NCBI GenBank assembly: GCA_020849725.1
Contig: JADLAZ010000038.1
Span: forward strand, 1 to 41,878
Length of the DNA stretch: 41,878 nt
DNA from: Chloroflexota bacterium
GTDB lineage: Bacteria; Chloroflexota; Chloroflexia; Thermomicrobiales; JADLAZ01
Direction: 5' to 3'
Position 1 is the first letter of the stretch, and each line of letters starts with the position of its first letter. Both the position numbers and the translations under genes were made by a program. This document shows, one piece after another, positions 24,615-34,000 of the stretch. The notes under the pieces were generated by a model that saw only the letters and a program-made list of their open reading frames with translations, was not told the DNA's origin and did no database searches.

Positions 24615-25609
24615 ACATCCTCCCGAGACCGCGCGTCGTCAGCGACCGGCGGTTGGTCCACCGCATCGTCGCCCGAACGGCTCCTGCCGGATGACGGCGC
24701 GGCCGCCTCGGCGCCCCCACCGGGCAGAATCGTCAGTGTGTAGGTGCAGTGGGCCGGCTTCTGCGAGTCGATCAGCGCCGCGACGTGCGTAAAGTCCACC
24801 ACACCGGGGTCGGGCACACGTAGTGTAACCGTGAAGTGGTGTCGCGGACCACTCTCTCCTAGAACGGTGCGAAACCCGAGTTGTGTCGAGGGACCGAGGC
24901 GCAGCCCACCGGCCGTCTCTTCGATCTCGGGCGTCACTCCCAGGTACAGGCGGAGGTGCTGGCTCAGGCCGCGGCGCGTGCCACGCCAGCGGTGCAGCTC
25001 CGGCGCGGCGCGGATGAGCGCGATCTTGCGCTCGCGTGGCCAGGCATCGTCAAGCGTCACGTCCAGCCAGGAGGCCAGCCAGGGCAGGAATCGGTCGGGC
25101 GTCAGGTCGGCGTCCAGGTAGTCCGCCAGGCCGTCGATCTGGCGGTCCAGCGGGTCGAGCACCGACTCGAAGATGCGCAGGAAGCGCCCGGTGAAGTCGC
25201 TGCCGCTGAATATGGCCGGCAGGTGACGCAGATAGGTGCTGGGGGACTGCACCAGCCGGATGGTGCGTAGGATTTCAGCGCGGCTGGCATCCTCGGCCAG
25301 CACCTGATCGATCGGTACGCGCGACGGCGGGGCGGGATGGCGGCCGTTGACCAGCACCACCCGCGCCGGGACGGTGCTCGCCTGAATGGCATCGTTGAGA
25401 TGGCCGCTCTCGGCCTCGTCGCCAACCCCGTCGGTCAGGATGATGTCGGGGTGGAGGACGCGCACCCGCTCGGCCAGCCCGACGGTGGCCCCGGCCTCGG
25501 CGGTATCCAACACCTGGATATCTGGTTCTCCCAGCAGCACCTGGCGCAGGCGGCGGCGCACGTCCGGATCGTCGTGTTGGAGCAGCACGCGCAGGCCAGG
25601 ATCAGCCAT
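24611..25609 (-). CDS. Receiver-like domain fused to a tail protein I-type baseplate wedge
   Basis: The protein has 332 residues. Residues 6-118 resemble a NarL-type response-regulator receiver: LRVLLQHDDPDVRRRLRQVL with acidic Asp13/Asp14, then PDIILTDG with Asp60 at the phosphorylation position. The conserved Lys of strand 5 is missing (DQVLAEDAS), so the domain is probably degenerate. Residues 125-290 match the tail-protein-I/TIGR02242-type wedge: YLRHLPAIFSGSDFTGRFLR, LADYLDADLTPDRFLPWLAS and HRWRGTRRGLSQHLRLYLG. The C-terminal 40 residues are disordered. In eCIS this wedge partner closes the baseplate next to the J-like protein, whose stop lies three bases before this start. The fusion could gate firing or simply be a structural add-on. 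Confidence 0.85.
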   Translation of the reverse strand: MADPGLRVLLQHDDPDVRRRLRQVLLGEPDIQVLDTAEAGATVGLAERVRVLHPDIILTDGVGDEAESGHLNDAIQASTVPARVVLVNGRHPAPPSRVPIDQVLAEDASRAEILRTIRLVQSPSTYLRHLPAIFSGSDFTGRFLRIFESVLDPLDRQIDGLADYLDADLTPDRFLPWLASWLDVTLDDAWPRERKIALIRAAPELHRWRGTRRGLSQHLRLYLGVTPEIEETAGGLRLGPSTQLGFRTVLGESGPRHHFTVTLRVPDPGVVDFTHVAALIDSQKPAHCTYTLTILPGGGAEAAAPSSGRSRSGDDAVDQPPVADDARSREDV

Positions 25610-25612
25610 GGC

Positions 25613-27772
25613 CTAGTTCTCCTCGGTGTCCCAGGCGAGCGCGGTGACGCCCTCGGCGCGGGCCACGGTGACGGTGTGCCGCCCGGAGTAAACGACGGCG
25701 CCCGGTGGAATCGTCAGTCGGTCGACCGGGGTACTGGCCGCGCCGTCCTGCAGTGGCAGGATGTTGACGCTGGAGACAAAGATGACGCCGCTGACGCCCT
25801 GAATCAAACCGTACAGGTCGTAGATCGTCAGATCGCGGCCGAATGGCCAGCCCTTACCGTCGGTCCAGCCCTGGGTAGGATGCAAGAAGCGGTAGAGCCG
25901 GCGCTCGACGGCGGCGCGCACCCGGTCGGGGTCGGCGGTCGGCAGGATCTGCGCTTGCGCCTGAATGGCCACGCCGACCGCCGGCGCATCGTCGACGATG
26001 AGGGTCGTGGTCAACAAGCGGCGCTCGTCGAGATAGCGCAGCACGGTCGAGCGCACATTCGCGTCCAGGCGGAGTTGCTCGGCCAGGACCGGCCCGCTGG
26101 CATCGGGCACCTCGGGCACCAGCAGCACGGTCACCTGGCCGGCGGTCGGTGCGTCCGACAGTCGAATGGGGCCAGCCTGCAGGCACTTGACCCGCGCCAC
26201 GCTGGACGAGGCCGCCCGCGCCAGTTGCTCGAAGTCGGCCGCGGTGACGGCCCGATCGCGCGTGCGGATCGCCATCGGCGCGCGCAACTTGGCGCGGTCG
26301 AGGCTCTCGGCGTCGGCGCCGCCAGTCGCCGGCCGCCGGTTGTTGACCGCCGGATTGATGTAGGGGATAGCCTGCTTCAGCACGACGATCGTGTTCGGGC
26401 CGACATTGCCGCCCGCGCCGCCGCCGTGGCGGTAGCGTCCAATGCGGACGCGGCGGCCTTTGGCCGGAATGGCGCCGCACTGGCGCGCGCTGCCGTCCGG
26501 CTCGCGCACCAGCGGCGCGAACTGGACCAGGCCGGTCATGTCGTCAATCTGGTACCAGCGCTGCGTTGGGCTGGTCGGGCTGACGGCGCTGTTGACGTCG
26601 GCAGCCGTGCCGTTGTGTGACGCGTGTGGTCGGCCGCAGGTTGGACAGACCGTGCCGACCGGCCAGAACGATTCGACCTCCGTCCACGGCTCAAAGTCGC
26701 CGTGGTCGTTCTCCACCTGGACCGCCTCGCCTAGCCGGCGCGGCAGGACCGGGGCCGCGCGCAGGTTGAAGCTCTGACCGGGCGTGGCATCGCTGACGCC
26801 CAACTCCTCCTCCATCACTACCTGGCTGTGGCTGGCGACGGCGGTTCCACCGATGGTGGTCGTCACCAAGCGAATGATCTCTGGCGACTCGCTGAAGATG
26901 CCCTGGTTGGGGCGCGACGGGATGATGCGGCCGCGGATCCAGGAGCGCGCATCCTGACCGCCGAAGTAGCCCTCGGCCAGGTCGGCCGGCAGATAGAGCG
27001 CGATATCGCCGGCGCCGGTCAGGCCGCCGGTCGTGTCCTCGCGCGCCAGCTCCAGGGTGGTCCATCCCTGCTGCTCGCCCAGCCAGGCCTCCCAAATGAA
27101 CGGGGGATTGCTGGGGTTGATGCCGACGTTCTGCGCTTCGCGGCAGACCAGCCCGAGATTCAGGATGTTGCGGCTGAGGTCCTCGGCAAAGCCGATGTAG
27201 AGCGCGTCGTCGGGCTGGGGCTGGTCGCTCTCGACATGGTAGCCGGCCGGTCGGTCGGCGGCGATGGGGTGATCGGAGAAGACATGCACGCCCTGCCCCT
27301 CCAGACGCGGGAAGCGCAGATCCTGGAGGTGCTGGCGGGGTGGATGGCCAACCGGCCAGCCCTGGAAGGCGATGAGGGTCGGTGGAATGATCGTCAGATC
27401 GTGCTCAGTCGTGAAGACGAGCGCCTCAGTCGCCTCCGTGCGCAGCGTTGCCACCTCGGTCTGAAGCGGCACCGTGATCGGCGTTGGCTGGGCGGCGCTC
27501 AGCCAGAAGGTGATTTCGGCCTGGGCGGCGCTGGGCGGACGCAGCCGCACGCCGAGCAGGTCCATGTACTTGATGTAGTTCTTGTCCGGCACCTGGTTGA
27601 GCCGGTAGAGCATCTGCTCGACCAGCCAGGAGAAGAGCTCGATGAGCGCGATGCCGGGGTCGCTGACGTTGTGATCGGTCCACTCGGGGCAGTACCGCGG
27701 AATCATCCGCTTGCAATCGTCGACCAGGTTCTGGAAGGTGCGGTCGTCCAGGTTCGGCGCCGGGAGAGGCAT
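25613..27772 (-). CDS. Baseplate J-like wedge protein (Afp11-type)
   Basis: The protein has 719 residues. The start (LDDRTFQNLVDDCKRMIPRY, then VSDPGIALIELFSWLVEQML and YRLNQVPDKNYIKYMDLLGV) is the typical beginning of the putative baseplate assembly protein family (TIGR02243/gp6-like). The C-terminal part (IRTRDRAVTAADFEQLARAA and following strands, then DRVRAAVERRLYRFLHP) is the baseplate-J core. Near residue 376 a CPTCGRPH motif may bind zinc. It forms the iris of the baseplate together with the gp25-like and tail-protein-I-like products encoded on either side. Confidence 0.92.
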   Translation of the reverse strand: MPLPAPNLDDRTFQNLVDDCKRMIPRYCPEWTDHNVSDPGIALIELFSWLVEQMLYRLNQVPDKNYIKYMDLLGVRLRPPSAAQAEITFWLSAAQPTPITVPLQTEVATLRTEATEALVFTTEHDLTIIPPTLIAFQGWPVGHPPRQHLQDLRFPRLEGQGVHVFSDHPIAADRPAGYHVESDQPQPDDALYIGFAEDLSRNILNLGLVCREAQNVGINPSNPPFIWEAWLGEQQGWTTLELAREDTTGGLTGAGDIALYLPADLAEGYFGGQDARSWIRGRIIPSRPNQGIFSESPEIIRLVTTTIGGTAVASHSQVVMEEELGVSDATPGQSFNLRAAPVLPRRLGEAVQVENDHGDFEPWTEVESFWPVGTVCPTCGRPHASHNGTAADVNSAVSPTSPTQRWYQIDDMTGLVQFAPLVREPDGSARQCGAIPAKGRRVRIGRYRHGGGAGGNVGPNTIVVLKQAIPYINPAVNNRRPATGGADAESLDRAKLRAPMAIRTRDRAVTAADFEQLARAASSSVARVKCLQAGPIRLSDAPTAGQVTVLLVPEVPDASGPVLAEQLRLDANVRSTVLRYLDERRLLTTTLIVDDAPAVGVAIQAQAQILPTADPDRVRAAVERRLYRFLHPTQGWTDGKGWPFGRDLTIYDLYGLIQGVSGVIFVSSVNILPLQDGAASTPVDRLTIPPGAVVYSGRHTVTVARAEGVTALAWDTEEN

Positions 27773-27798
27773 GGCTCATCTCACAGTCGTCGGCTTGC

Positions 27799-28278
27799 TT
27801 AAGGAGCTTCTTCGCCGGGAATCGTGTAGAACGGGAAGACCAGGTTGCGCTCGTCGTTGGTGGCGCGGACGCGGTAGCGGACGTCGATTATCATCAGGGC
27901 ATCGGTGTCGGGATTGTGCAGGAGGCGGTAGGCGGCCTCAGGGTCGTAGGGCATCAGATTGATCGCGCTCTCGCGGCCGTAGACAATGGTGACGGCGATC
28001 ACTTCGATGCGTGGCTCCCAGTACCGCAGCGCCTCGCGTACATACGACTCGACCCGAGCGGCAGTCGTGGCGCTGTTGATCGAGAAGACGGCCTCGGCCA
28101 GGTCGCTGCCGAACAACGGCCGCATGACGCGCTCGCCGGGCGATGTGCCGAGGATGATCCGGATCGCCTCCTCAATATCGCGCTCGTGCCGAGCCAGGGC
28201 GATGCGTCCCGTCTTGGCGTCGACCTGGATCGGAAACGCCCAACCGACACCGATGAAGTCATCGCGCACGATACTCAT
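27799..28278 (-). CDS. gp25/GPW-like baseplate wedge protein (Afp9-type)
   Basis: This 159-residue protein is a match for T4 gp25-like proteins: GVGWAFPIQVDAKTGRIALA, DIEEAIRIILGTSPGERVMR with the EPR-type loop PLFGSDLAEAVF, and WEPRIEVIAVTI. gp25 homologues link the baseplate wedge to the first sheath ring. GGAGGGAGA precedes the ATG at 28278. It lies between the VgrG-like and J-like genes, as in other eCIS clusters. Confidence 0.93.
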   Translation of the reverse strand: MSIVRDDFIGVGWAFPIQVDAKTGRIALARHERDIEEAIRIILGTSPGERVMRPLFGSDLAEAVFSINSATTAARVESYVREALRYWEPRIEVIAVTIVYGRESAINLMPYDPEAAYRLLHNPDTDALMIIDVRYRVRATNDERNLVFPFYTIPGEEAP

Positions 28279-28337
28279 GCCGGCGCTCTCCCTCCCCTTA
28301 AACGGTAGAACGGCACCAATATTGAGTGACGAGGCAC

Positions 28338-30260
28338 TCAGTTCAGCGCCAGTGGCGTACCCTTGATCGCCGCGGGGCCGCTGCTCGTCACCTGAACGAT
28401 GGCGCCCTTGACGGCCGTCTGACCGGTGCCCTCCAGCGTGACCATGGCGCCCTTGAGATTGAGTTGCGCCGTGGCCTCGACGGTGATGTTCGTGCCCTTC
28501 AGCGTGACGTTGCCGGAGGCCGACGCTTCCAGGTTGCCAGTGACGTTGACCTTGGCGTTGCCGGTGACCTTGGCATCGAGATTGGCGTCCGTCTCGACGT
28601 TGATGTCGCCCTTGGCCTTGATGAAGAACTTGTCTTCACACTCGAGGTGAATCGTGTTGTCCTCGGAGCGGATCTCGATGCGGTTCTTGCGGGTCTTGTC
28701 GGCAATGGCGATCTTCTCTTTGCCGCTTTCATCGTCGACCATGACGTAGGCGCCACTGGAGCCGAGCAGGAAGACGCCGGGCGCCTCGGGCGTGTCGTTG
28801 AAGATGAGCATGTTGCCTTTGACCGACTTGATCAAGCGGTTCTTGACGACGCCGCCGACGACATCCTCGGCCTTGCGCCCACCCGGCAGCGCCGGTGGCA
28901 CGGGTGGCTTGTCCTTGCCGTTCCACAGACCACCGATGACGTAGGCATTGTTGATCTCGCCCTGCTCGAAGATAACGAGCACTTCGTCGTTGACCTCGGG
29001 CAGGAAGTGGCCGCCACGCTCGGCGCCGGTCAGCGGTGTGACGAGGCGCAGCCAGTGGCTCTCGGTCTGGTCGTCGAGCCAGGGATAGCGCACCTTAACT
29101 CGGCCCATCTTCTCTGGGTCGTCCAGGTTGGTGACGATGCCGACGACCGGTCCCTGCATCCGGGCGCGCGGTCGCGTGCTGTCGAGCAGCTCGCTGACGG
29201 TGCCGGCCCGCCGTGCGCGCACCACAAACGTCAACTGCAGGCCACCCTCGGTGCTGAAGACGTGGCGGGTCGCGGTGCAGAAGTACTTGCCGGAGAAGCG
29301 CTCTCCAACCTGCTTGATATCCAACTCGACCCCGGGACGAATGTCGGCCGTGCCGTCGCACAACCCTTCGGCCTCAATGAAGCTGCCGCCCAACTCGTCC
29401 AGGTAGGATTGCGCCACCTTGTCGGCGTCGCCCTGCGACGTCACCCACTCGTCAGTGACGACGAACTCGGTCGTCGTGCTCCAGGTGCTTTGGGCGACCG
29501 TGCTGCCGTCGGCCGCGCCGCCGATCTTGGGCTTGCCATTCGTGGTCGTGGCACGGCCGACGATCTCGCGCTTCGCCTTGGGGTCCCAGCCGCGCACGAT
29601 GACTTCCTTGACCGGCTCGGCGGCCGTGGTGCGCAGGCGGAAGCGCTTCAGGTTGTTGCCCCATTCCAGCAGCACCGTGCGCTGCGGGCCGGGATAGGCT
29701 TTCTTGAAATGAAGGGTCTGTTGGTCGACGTACAGATCGTAGCCGACGTGGCGCGCGCGCTCGCGCAAGAACTCAAAGTCGCTCTGATTGTTCTGAAACA
29801 GGTGCTCGTAGGTGACGGGCGTCGACTCGACCGACGGCGACAGGCCGGCCTCGCTGGCGAGCTTGGTCGCCAGGTCGCTGTCTGTCACGTTCAGGAAGGT
29901 GCGGCGTTTGCGGACGCGGTGCAGGCCGTACGACAGATCGTAGCCGCGCGCGATCACGGTCGGCATGCGCTCGTGCAGGTCCAACTCCAGCGCATGGATC
30001 TTGCCGACAAACAGCGGCTTGACAGTCGCACCTTCGCGCGCGCCAATCTCAACTTTCTTCCCCTCGGCAATCGGTGCGGTCGGGCTGAGCCACTCCGGGC
30101 CGTCGACATGCAGCCGCAGCGTCACCATCGCTGGCAGGTGCCGGTTCTGCTCGATGGCGACTTCCTCGATGGCCTTGACCTGCTCGGGCGTGAACTCGGT
30201 CCCGTCGACCTTGATCTGAACGGCCGTGGTCCGGTTCGTCTGCTCGGTCGGAGCGACCAT
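28338..30260 (-). CDS. VgrG-like central spike protein (Afp8-type)
   Basis: The protein has 640 residues. The N-terminal gp27-like part includes GYDLSYGLHRVRKRRTFLNV and YEHLFQNNQSDFEFLRERAR. The OB-fold segment is GIVTNLDDPEKMGRVKVRYP, then SHWLRLVTPLTGAERGGHFL and PEVNDEVLVIFEQGE. The last 130 residues alternate short strands (GDINVETDANLDAKVTGNAK and similar, ending IKGTPLALN), which fits the triple-stranded beta-needle of gp5. AGGAGG precedes ATG 30260; the frame is open further upstream but without similarity. No separate PAAR tip gene follows, so the needle may carry its own tip or the PAAR gene lies elsewhere. Confidence 0.93.
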   Translation of the reverse strand: MVAPTEQTNRTTAVQIKVDGTEFTPEQVKAIEEVAIEQNRHLPAMVTLRLHVDGPEWLSPTAPIAEGKKVEIGAREGATVKPLFVGKIHALELDLHERMPTVIARGYDLSYGLHRVRKRRTFLNVTDSDLATKLASEAGLSPSVESTPVTYEHLFQNNQSDFEFLRERARHVGYDLYVDQQTLHFKKAYPGPQRTVLLEWGNNLKRFRLRTTAAEPVKEVIVRGWDPKAKREIVGRATTTNGKPKIGGAADGSTVAQSTWSTTTEFVVTDEWVTSQGDADKVAQSYLDELGGSFIEAEGLCDGTADIRPGVELDIKQVGERFSGKYFCTATRHVFSTEGGLQLTFVVRARRAGTVSELLDSTRPRARMQGPVVGIVTNLDDPEKMGRVKVRYPWLDDQTESHWLRLVTPLTGAERGGHFLPEVNDEVLVIFEQGEINNAYVIGGLWNGKDKPPVPPALPGGRKAEDVVGGVVKNRLIKSVKGNMLIFNDTPEAPGVFLLGSSGAYVMVDDESGKEKIAIADKTRKNRIEIRSEDNTIHLECEDKFFIKAKGDINVETDANLDAKVTGNAKVNVTGNLEASASGNVTLKGTNITVEATAQLNLKGAMVTLEGTGQTAVKGAIVQVTSSGPAAIKGTPLALN

Positions 30261-30300
30261 GGCGCCTCCTCTGGGTGGACCTGATCGCCACGCCGGCGCG

Positions 30301-31065
30301 TCAGCTGATGTCGGGGATGGCCAGGCGGCGACCAACCGGCAAATCGCGCACGCCGGTCAGGCGGTTGGCGTCGGCGATGGCCCTCCAGAAGCTGCTGTCG
30401 CCGTACTCCTGATAGGCGATCAGATCGAGCCGATCGCCGGGCATGACCAGCCGCGTGCGCTCGTAGCCCTCGCTGCCTGACGTTGGATTCTGGCCGGGCA
30501 GGCGAGCGTCGTCGGCGACCTTCAGGCTGAGGTCGACGGTGGCCCGGACGGGTGTGCCGTCGGGTGCGAACAGCGTGAACTTCTGGGTCATCGAGGTGAT
30601 GTAACAAGGGATGTGCCAGCCACGCTTGATCTGACCCCACTCTAACTCGACTTGCGGCGGCCAGGCGATCTTGCGCTGCTGCCACTCACTCGGGATCTGC
30701 ATCATCTGCAACAACTTGTCGGTGAACTTGCGCACGTCGTCGCCAGCGTTGACGGAGGGGTCGTGCGATTCAAGCGTGTCGAAGAAGAGCTGCATGGTGA
30801 TCTCCTTCGGCTCGCCACCACCGAACTCGAGTTCCTTGTTGTTGCTCGTCTTGCCGGCCTTAGTCGTCTGAAAGCTGTTGCTCTTCTTGATCGTCAGTTC
30901 TGATGGGTTGAAAAGGAACGGCACGGAGATCTGGGGCGGGGTCAGCGTCTGCTTCTTGACCTTCTGGCTGCTGACGGTCTTGATCTGGCCACGCTCCAGC
31001 TTCGGCGGCGTGCTGACGGCCGGCACCTGCCGCACCTGCATCTCAGACGTTCGGGCGATGACCAT
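30301..31065 (-). CDS. LysM-ended tube/spike adaptor (Afp7-type)
   Basis: The protein has 254 residues. The middle (VPFLFNPSELTIKKSNSFQT, KEITMQLFFDTLESHDPSVN, VELEWGQIKRGWHIPCYITS) matches the CIS tube/spike adaptor family. Residues 205-253 are a LysM-like fold (TRLVMPGDRLDLIAYQEYGD, then LPVGRRLAIPD). In T4-type machines the equivalent (gp53/gp54-like) sits between baseplate and tube, where LysM acts as a protein-protein joint and not for glycan binding. It lies directly before the VgrG-like gene, as in Afp and PVC clusters. Confidence 0.92.
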   Translation of the reverse strand: MVIARTSEMQVRQVPAVSTPPKLERGQIKTVSSQKVKKQTLTPPQISVPFLFNPSELTIKKSNSFQTTKAGKTSNNKELEFGGGEPKEITMQLFFDTLESHDPSVNAGDDVRKFTDKLLQMMQIPSEWQQRKIAWPPQVELEWGQIKRGWHIPCYITSMTQKFTLFAPDGTPVRATVDLSLKVADDARLPGQNPTSGSEGYERTRLVMPGDRLDLIAYQEYGDSSFWRAIADANRLTGVRDLPVGRRLAIPDIS

Positions 31066-31097
31066 GGCGTTTGCTCCTGAGCCGATGCCGGCTGACG

Positions 31098-34000
31098 CTA
31101 GAGCCAGCGGCCGCGACGCTCGCGCTCGGCGGCGAGGTCGTCCTTGATGATCTCGTACACGCTCTGGGCCAACTTGCGCACATCTGGTCCCTCGCCCGGC
31201 CTGGTCTGGCCCTCGGCCGGGCCGGCCGGCGCCGTGCCGCCCTCGGCGCGCTCGATGCTGGACGAGTCGCCCTCATAGGTCGTGCTGGTGATGCGAGCGA
31301 TGGCCGGCGCGGCCTCGGTGCCGAGCGCCGGCCCGGTCAGGTCGAAGTGAGTGTAGCTCTCACTCCCGCCGTTGGGGGACGCCGGCCCGGTGGCGGGCAG
31401 TCGCGCCAGCGGCAGCGCGTGCGGGGCGAACGCGCCGGCCTGATGCAGCGCCAGCACACCGCTCTCGGCCGCCTCGGCCGCCGGCTCATCGGCCAGATCG
31501 TCGGAGGTGTGGCCGCCGTCCAGCCGCTTGAGCGCCATGCGGGCCGGACCAGTGCGCTGCTGGATGACGTGGACCAGCTCGTGGGCCAGCAGCGCATCGC
31601 TCGCGGGCGCCTCCGGCTGGAAGCGACCTGGCGCGAAGAAGATGCGTGGCCCAACGGTCACGGCTGCCGCGCCGAGGGCGGCGGTCGCCTCGCCGGCGGC
31701 GGCGTCGCTGTGAATGTCGACGTCGCCCAGTGGGGCGTGCAACAGGCGCTCGAAGCGCTCGCGCAGTGGCGCGTGCAGGGGGGCGCCACTGCTGGCGGTC
31801 ATGTGCTGCGCGGCGGCGCGCTGGGGGCCTGTCGCACGCGCGATGATGGGCCAGAGCGACCGCGCCAGCACCGCCTCCGCACCGGTCGCTGCGACGTCGA
31901 ATACCGAGGGGAGCCAGGGCATGGCCGCTGGCGCGGGCGCATGCGCCAGGTCGCCGGCGCTCAGGTCGACCCCGGCGCGCGCCGCTGGCAGGATCGGCGC
32001 GCTGTCCATCGCACCTGCGGTTGGCGGTGGAGCGGCCAACCGGTCGCGGCGAATGGCGGCTAGCGGGGCAGCTCCGGCGGGAGCGGGCGGCCGATGCGGG
32101 TGGTCGGCAGCATCAGGCCGATCGATGGTCGCCTGAGCCGGCACCGACCAGGTCCGGGCTAGCGTGGCGGTCAATCCGGCCGGTTGCCAGGGGATGAGGG
32201 CGGGCGATATCGTCGGCTCGGTCAGCCACACCAGCGGAGCCGTGGTCACGCCAGCGGCGACCTCGGCTCCGCTGGCGGTCACCGGCGCAGCGAGGTCCGG
32301 CAAGGCGCGCCAGGGTTCGACATCGCTGGTGGCCGCGACCGGGGTGGCCGATTGGCGGTCGGCCACCTCAACGTCATCCGCTGTGGTGTCGGCCGCGAGG
32401 GCGCTACCGATCCCATATGGCACTGGCTGTCCCGCGCCTGATTGGCGCTGCAGCGTTAGCGACAAGGGCGGCCGTAGACTGGTCAGCCCGCCGCCGGTCG
32501 CGGCGACGTGGGCAGGTTCGGTCCCGAGGGTGGCGATCCCCTCATCACGGAGCTGGCCTGACATCGCCATGTCTCTGCCCAGTGTGACGCCGGCGCTGTC
32601 CACCGCCATGGGTCGTGAGCGCAGGAGGTCGGTGACGCGGGCGACGACCGACGGCGCGAGCGCGCCCAGCAGCGCCGGCGCCGCTACCGGCCAGGGCGTA
32701 GCCAAACCCCGCTCCTGGCGTCGCATCGCAGCAGTGCCGGTCCGAATCTGCGCGGCCGCCGGCGTGACGACTGGCTCCCCTCCGTCACCCGTCGTGGTCG
32801 ACGCCGGGGAGACGAAAGGGTCGCGGGCGCCGTGACTCGCCGCCGTCCGGTCGAGCATGGTCCACGGCGCGGGGGGGCGGGCCAGCTCCGGCGCGGCACG
32901 CACGGGCGCCAGACTGGCACGCGCGCCGATCGGCAGTTGCAGAGCCGCCGTGGCGCTATCGGACGGCGCATCGAGGCCGAGACCTGCCTCCGTGAGGCTG
33001 GGGACGACCTCTGCCCCTTCGTCAGCCACGCTGGTCTCCGGCGTGAGTGTGGCCGGCACGACGGCAGGGGCAAGCACGCTGCTGCCCCAATCCGCCCGTG
33101 GCGCTGGCAAGGTGGCGCTGGCCAGACCGGGTGATGGGGTGGCCGGCGACAGAGGCAACGGTAGCACTGGCGTGCTTCCCGGCGTGGGCGACTCGTCGCC
33201 AGGCGAGCCAGTCAGGCGACCCGGGTAGCGTGGGTCCAGCGGGCGCTGCAGCACGAGCGACAGGAGCGGCTGGCCCGCCACGCCAGTGGGACGAGAAGCA
33301 CCAGGAGGACCGGCTGCGCCGGGGAGAACACCGCCACCGGCGCCATCATCAGCCCGACTGCCCGCCACCGCGTCTCGCGCGGGTGAGCGAGCGAGCGCGG
33401 CGATGAAACCGGCCGTGGCTGCGAGACCGGGCGCAACCGCTTCGGTCAGGCGCGCCAGGCTTGGCCAGGGCGCGCCCGTGGCCGGCTGCTCGCTGCTCCC
33501 CAGTGCATCGCCACCCACGAGCGCGGCAGCGCCGGCATAGACGCCCGCATCGGGAGCCTCGGCGGCGGTGGGGAGCGGAGTGATGGCGCCTGGTTCTGCC
33601 GCGCCTCGGGCCACGGGCGGCACGGAAGTCACCGGCGCAGCGGCGACCGTGTCGGTAAGCGTTGTCATCGCGACGAGCGGCAGCGCCGGTCGTGCTGCCG
33701 GCCCGGTGGGTGGGTCGAGGTGGCGTCGCGCCAGGCGTGCCAGCGTCGGCCGCGTGGCCGGCCATGGCGCGCGCCCGGCCGGACCAAGCGACGAAGCGAG
33801 GGTGGCGTCTGCAGCGGCCGTCTCGATCGGCTCGCCACTGGCCCACCACCATGGCTCGGCCTCGGTCCAGGTCTCAGCAGCCGGCACGTCCGTGTCGGCA
33901 TCAGTGGCGCCGGTTGCCTCGTCGCTGGCGGCTTCCCCTACGAGCACCGTCCAGTCGGCCGTGTGGCGGGCGAGGATACTGCCGGCGAGACGCGCCGCTG

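Noticed and set aside
28326..30284. Long open plus-strand frame of about 650 codons
   Set aside because: It lies antisense to the VgrG-like gene. Its product is a repetitive Asp/Leu/Val-rich sequence without any recognisable fold.
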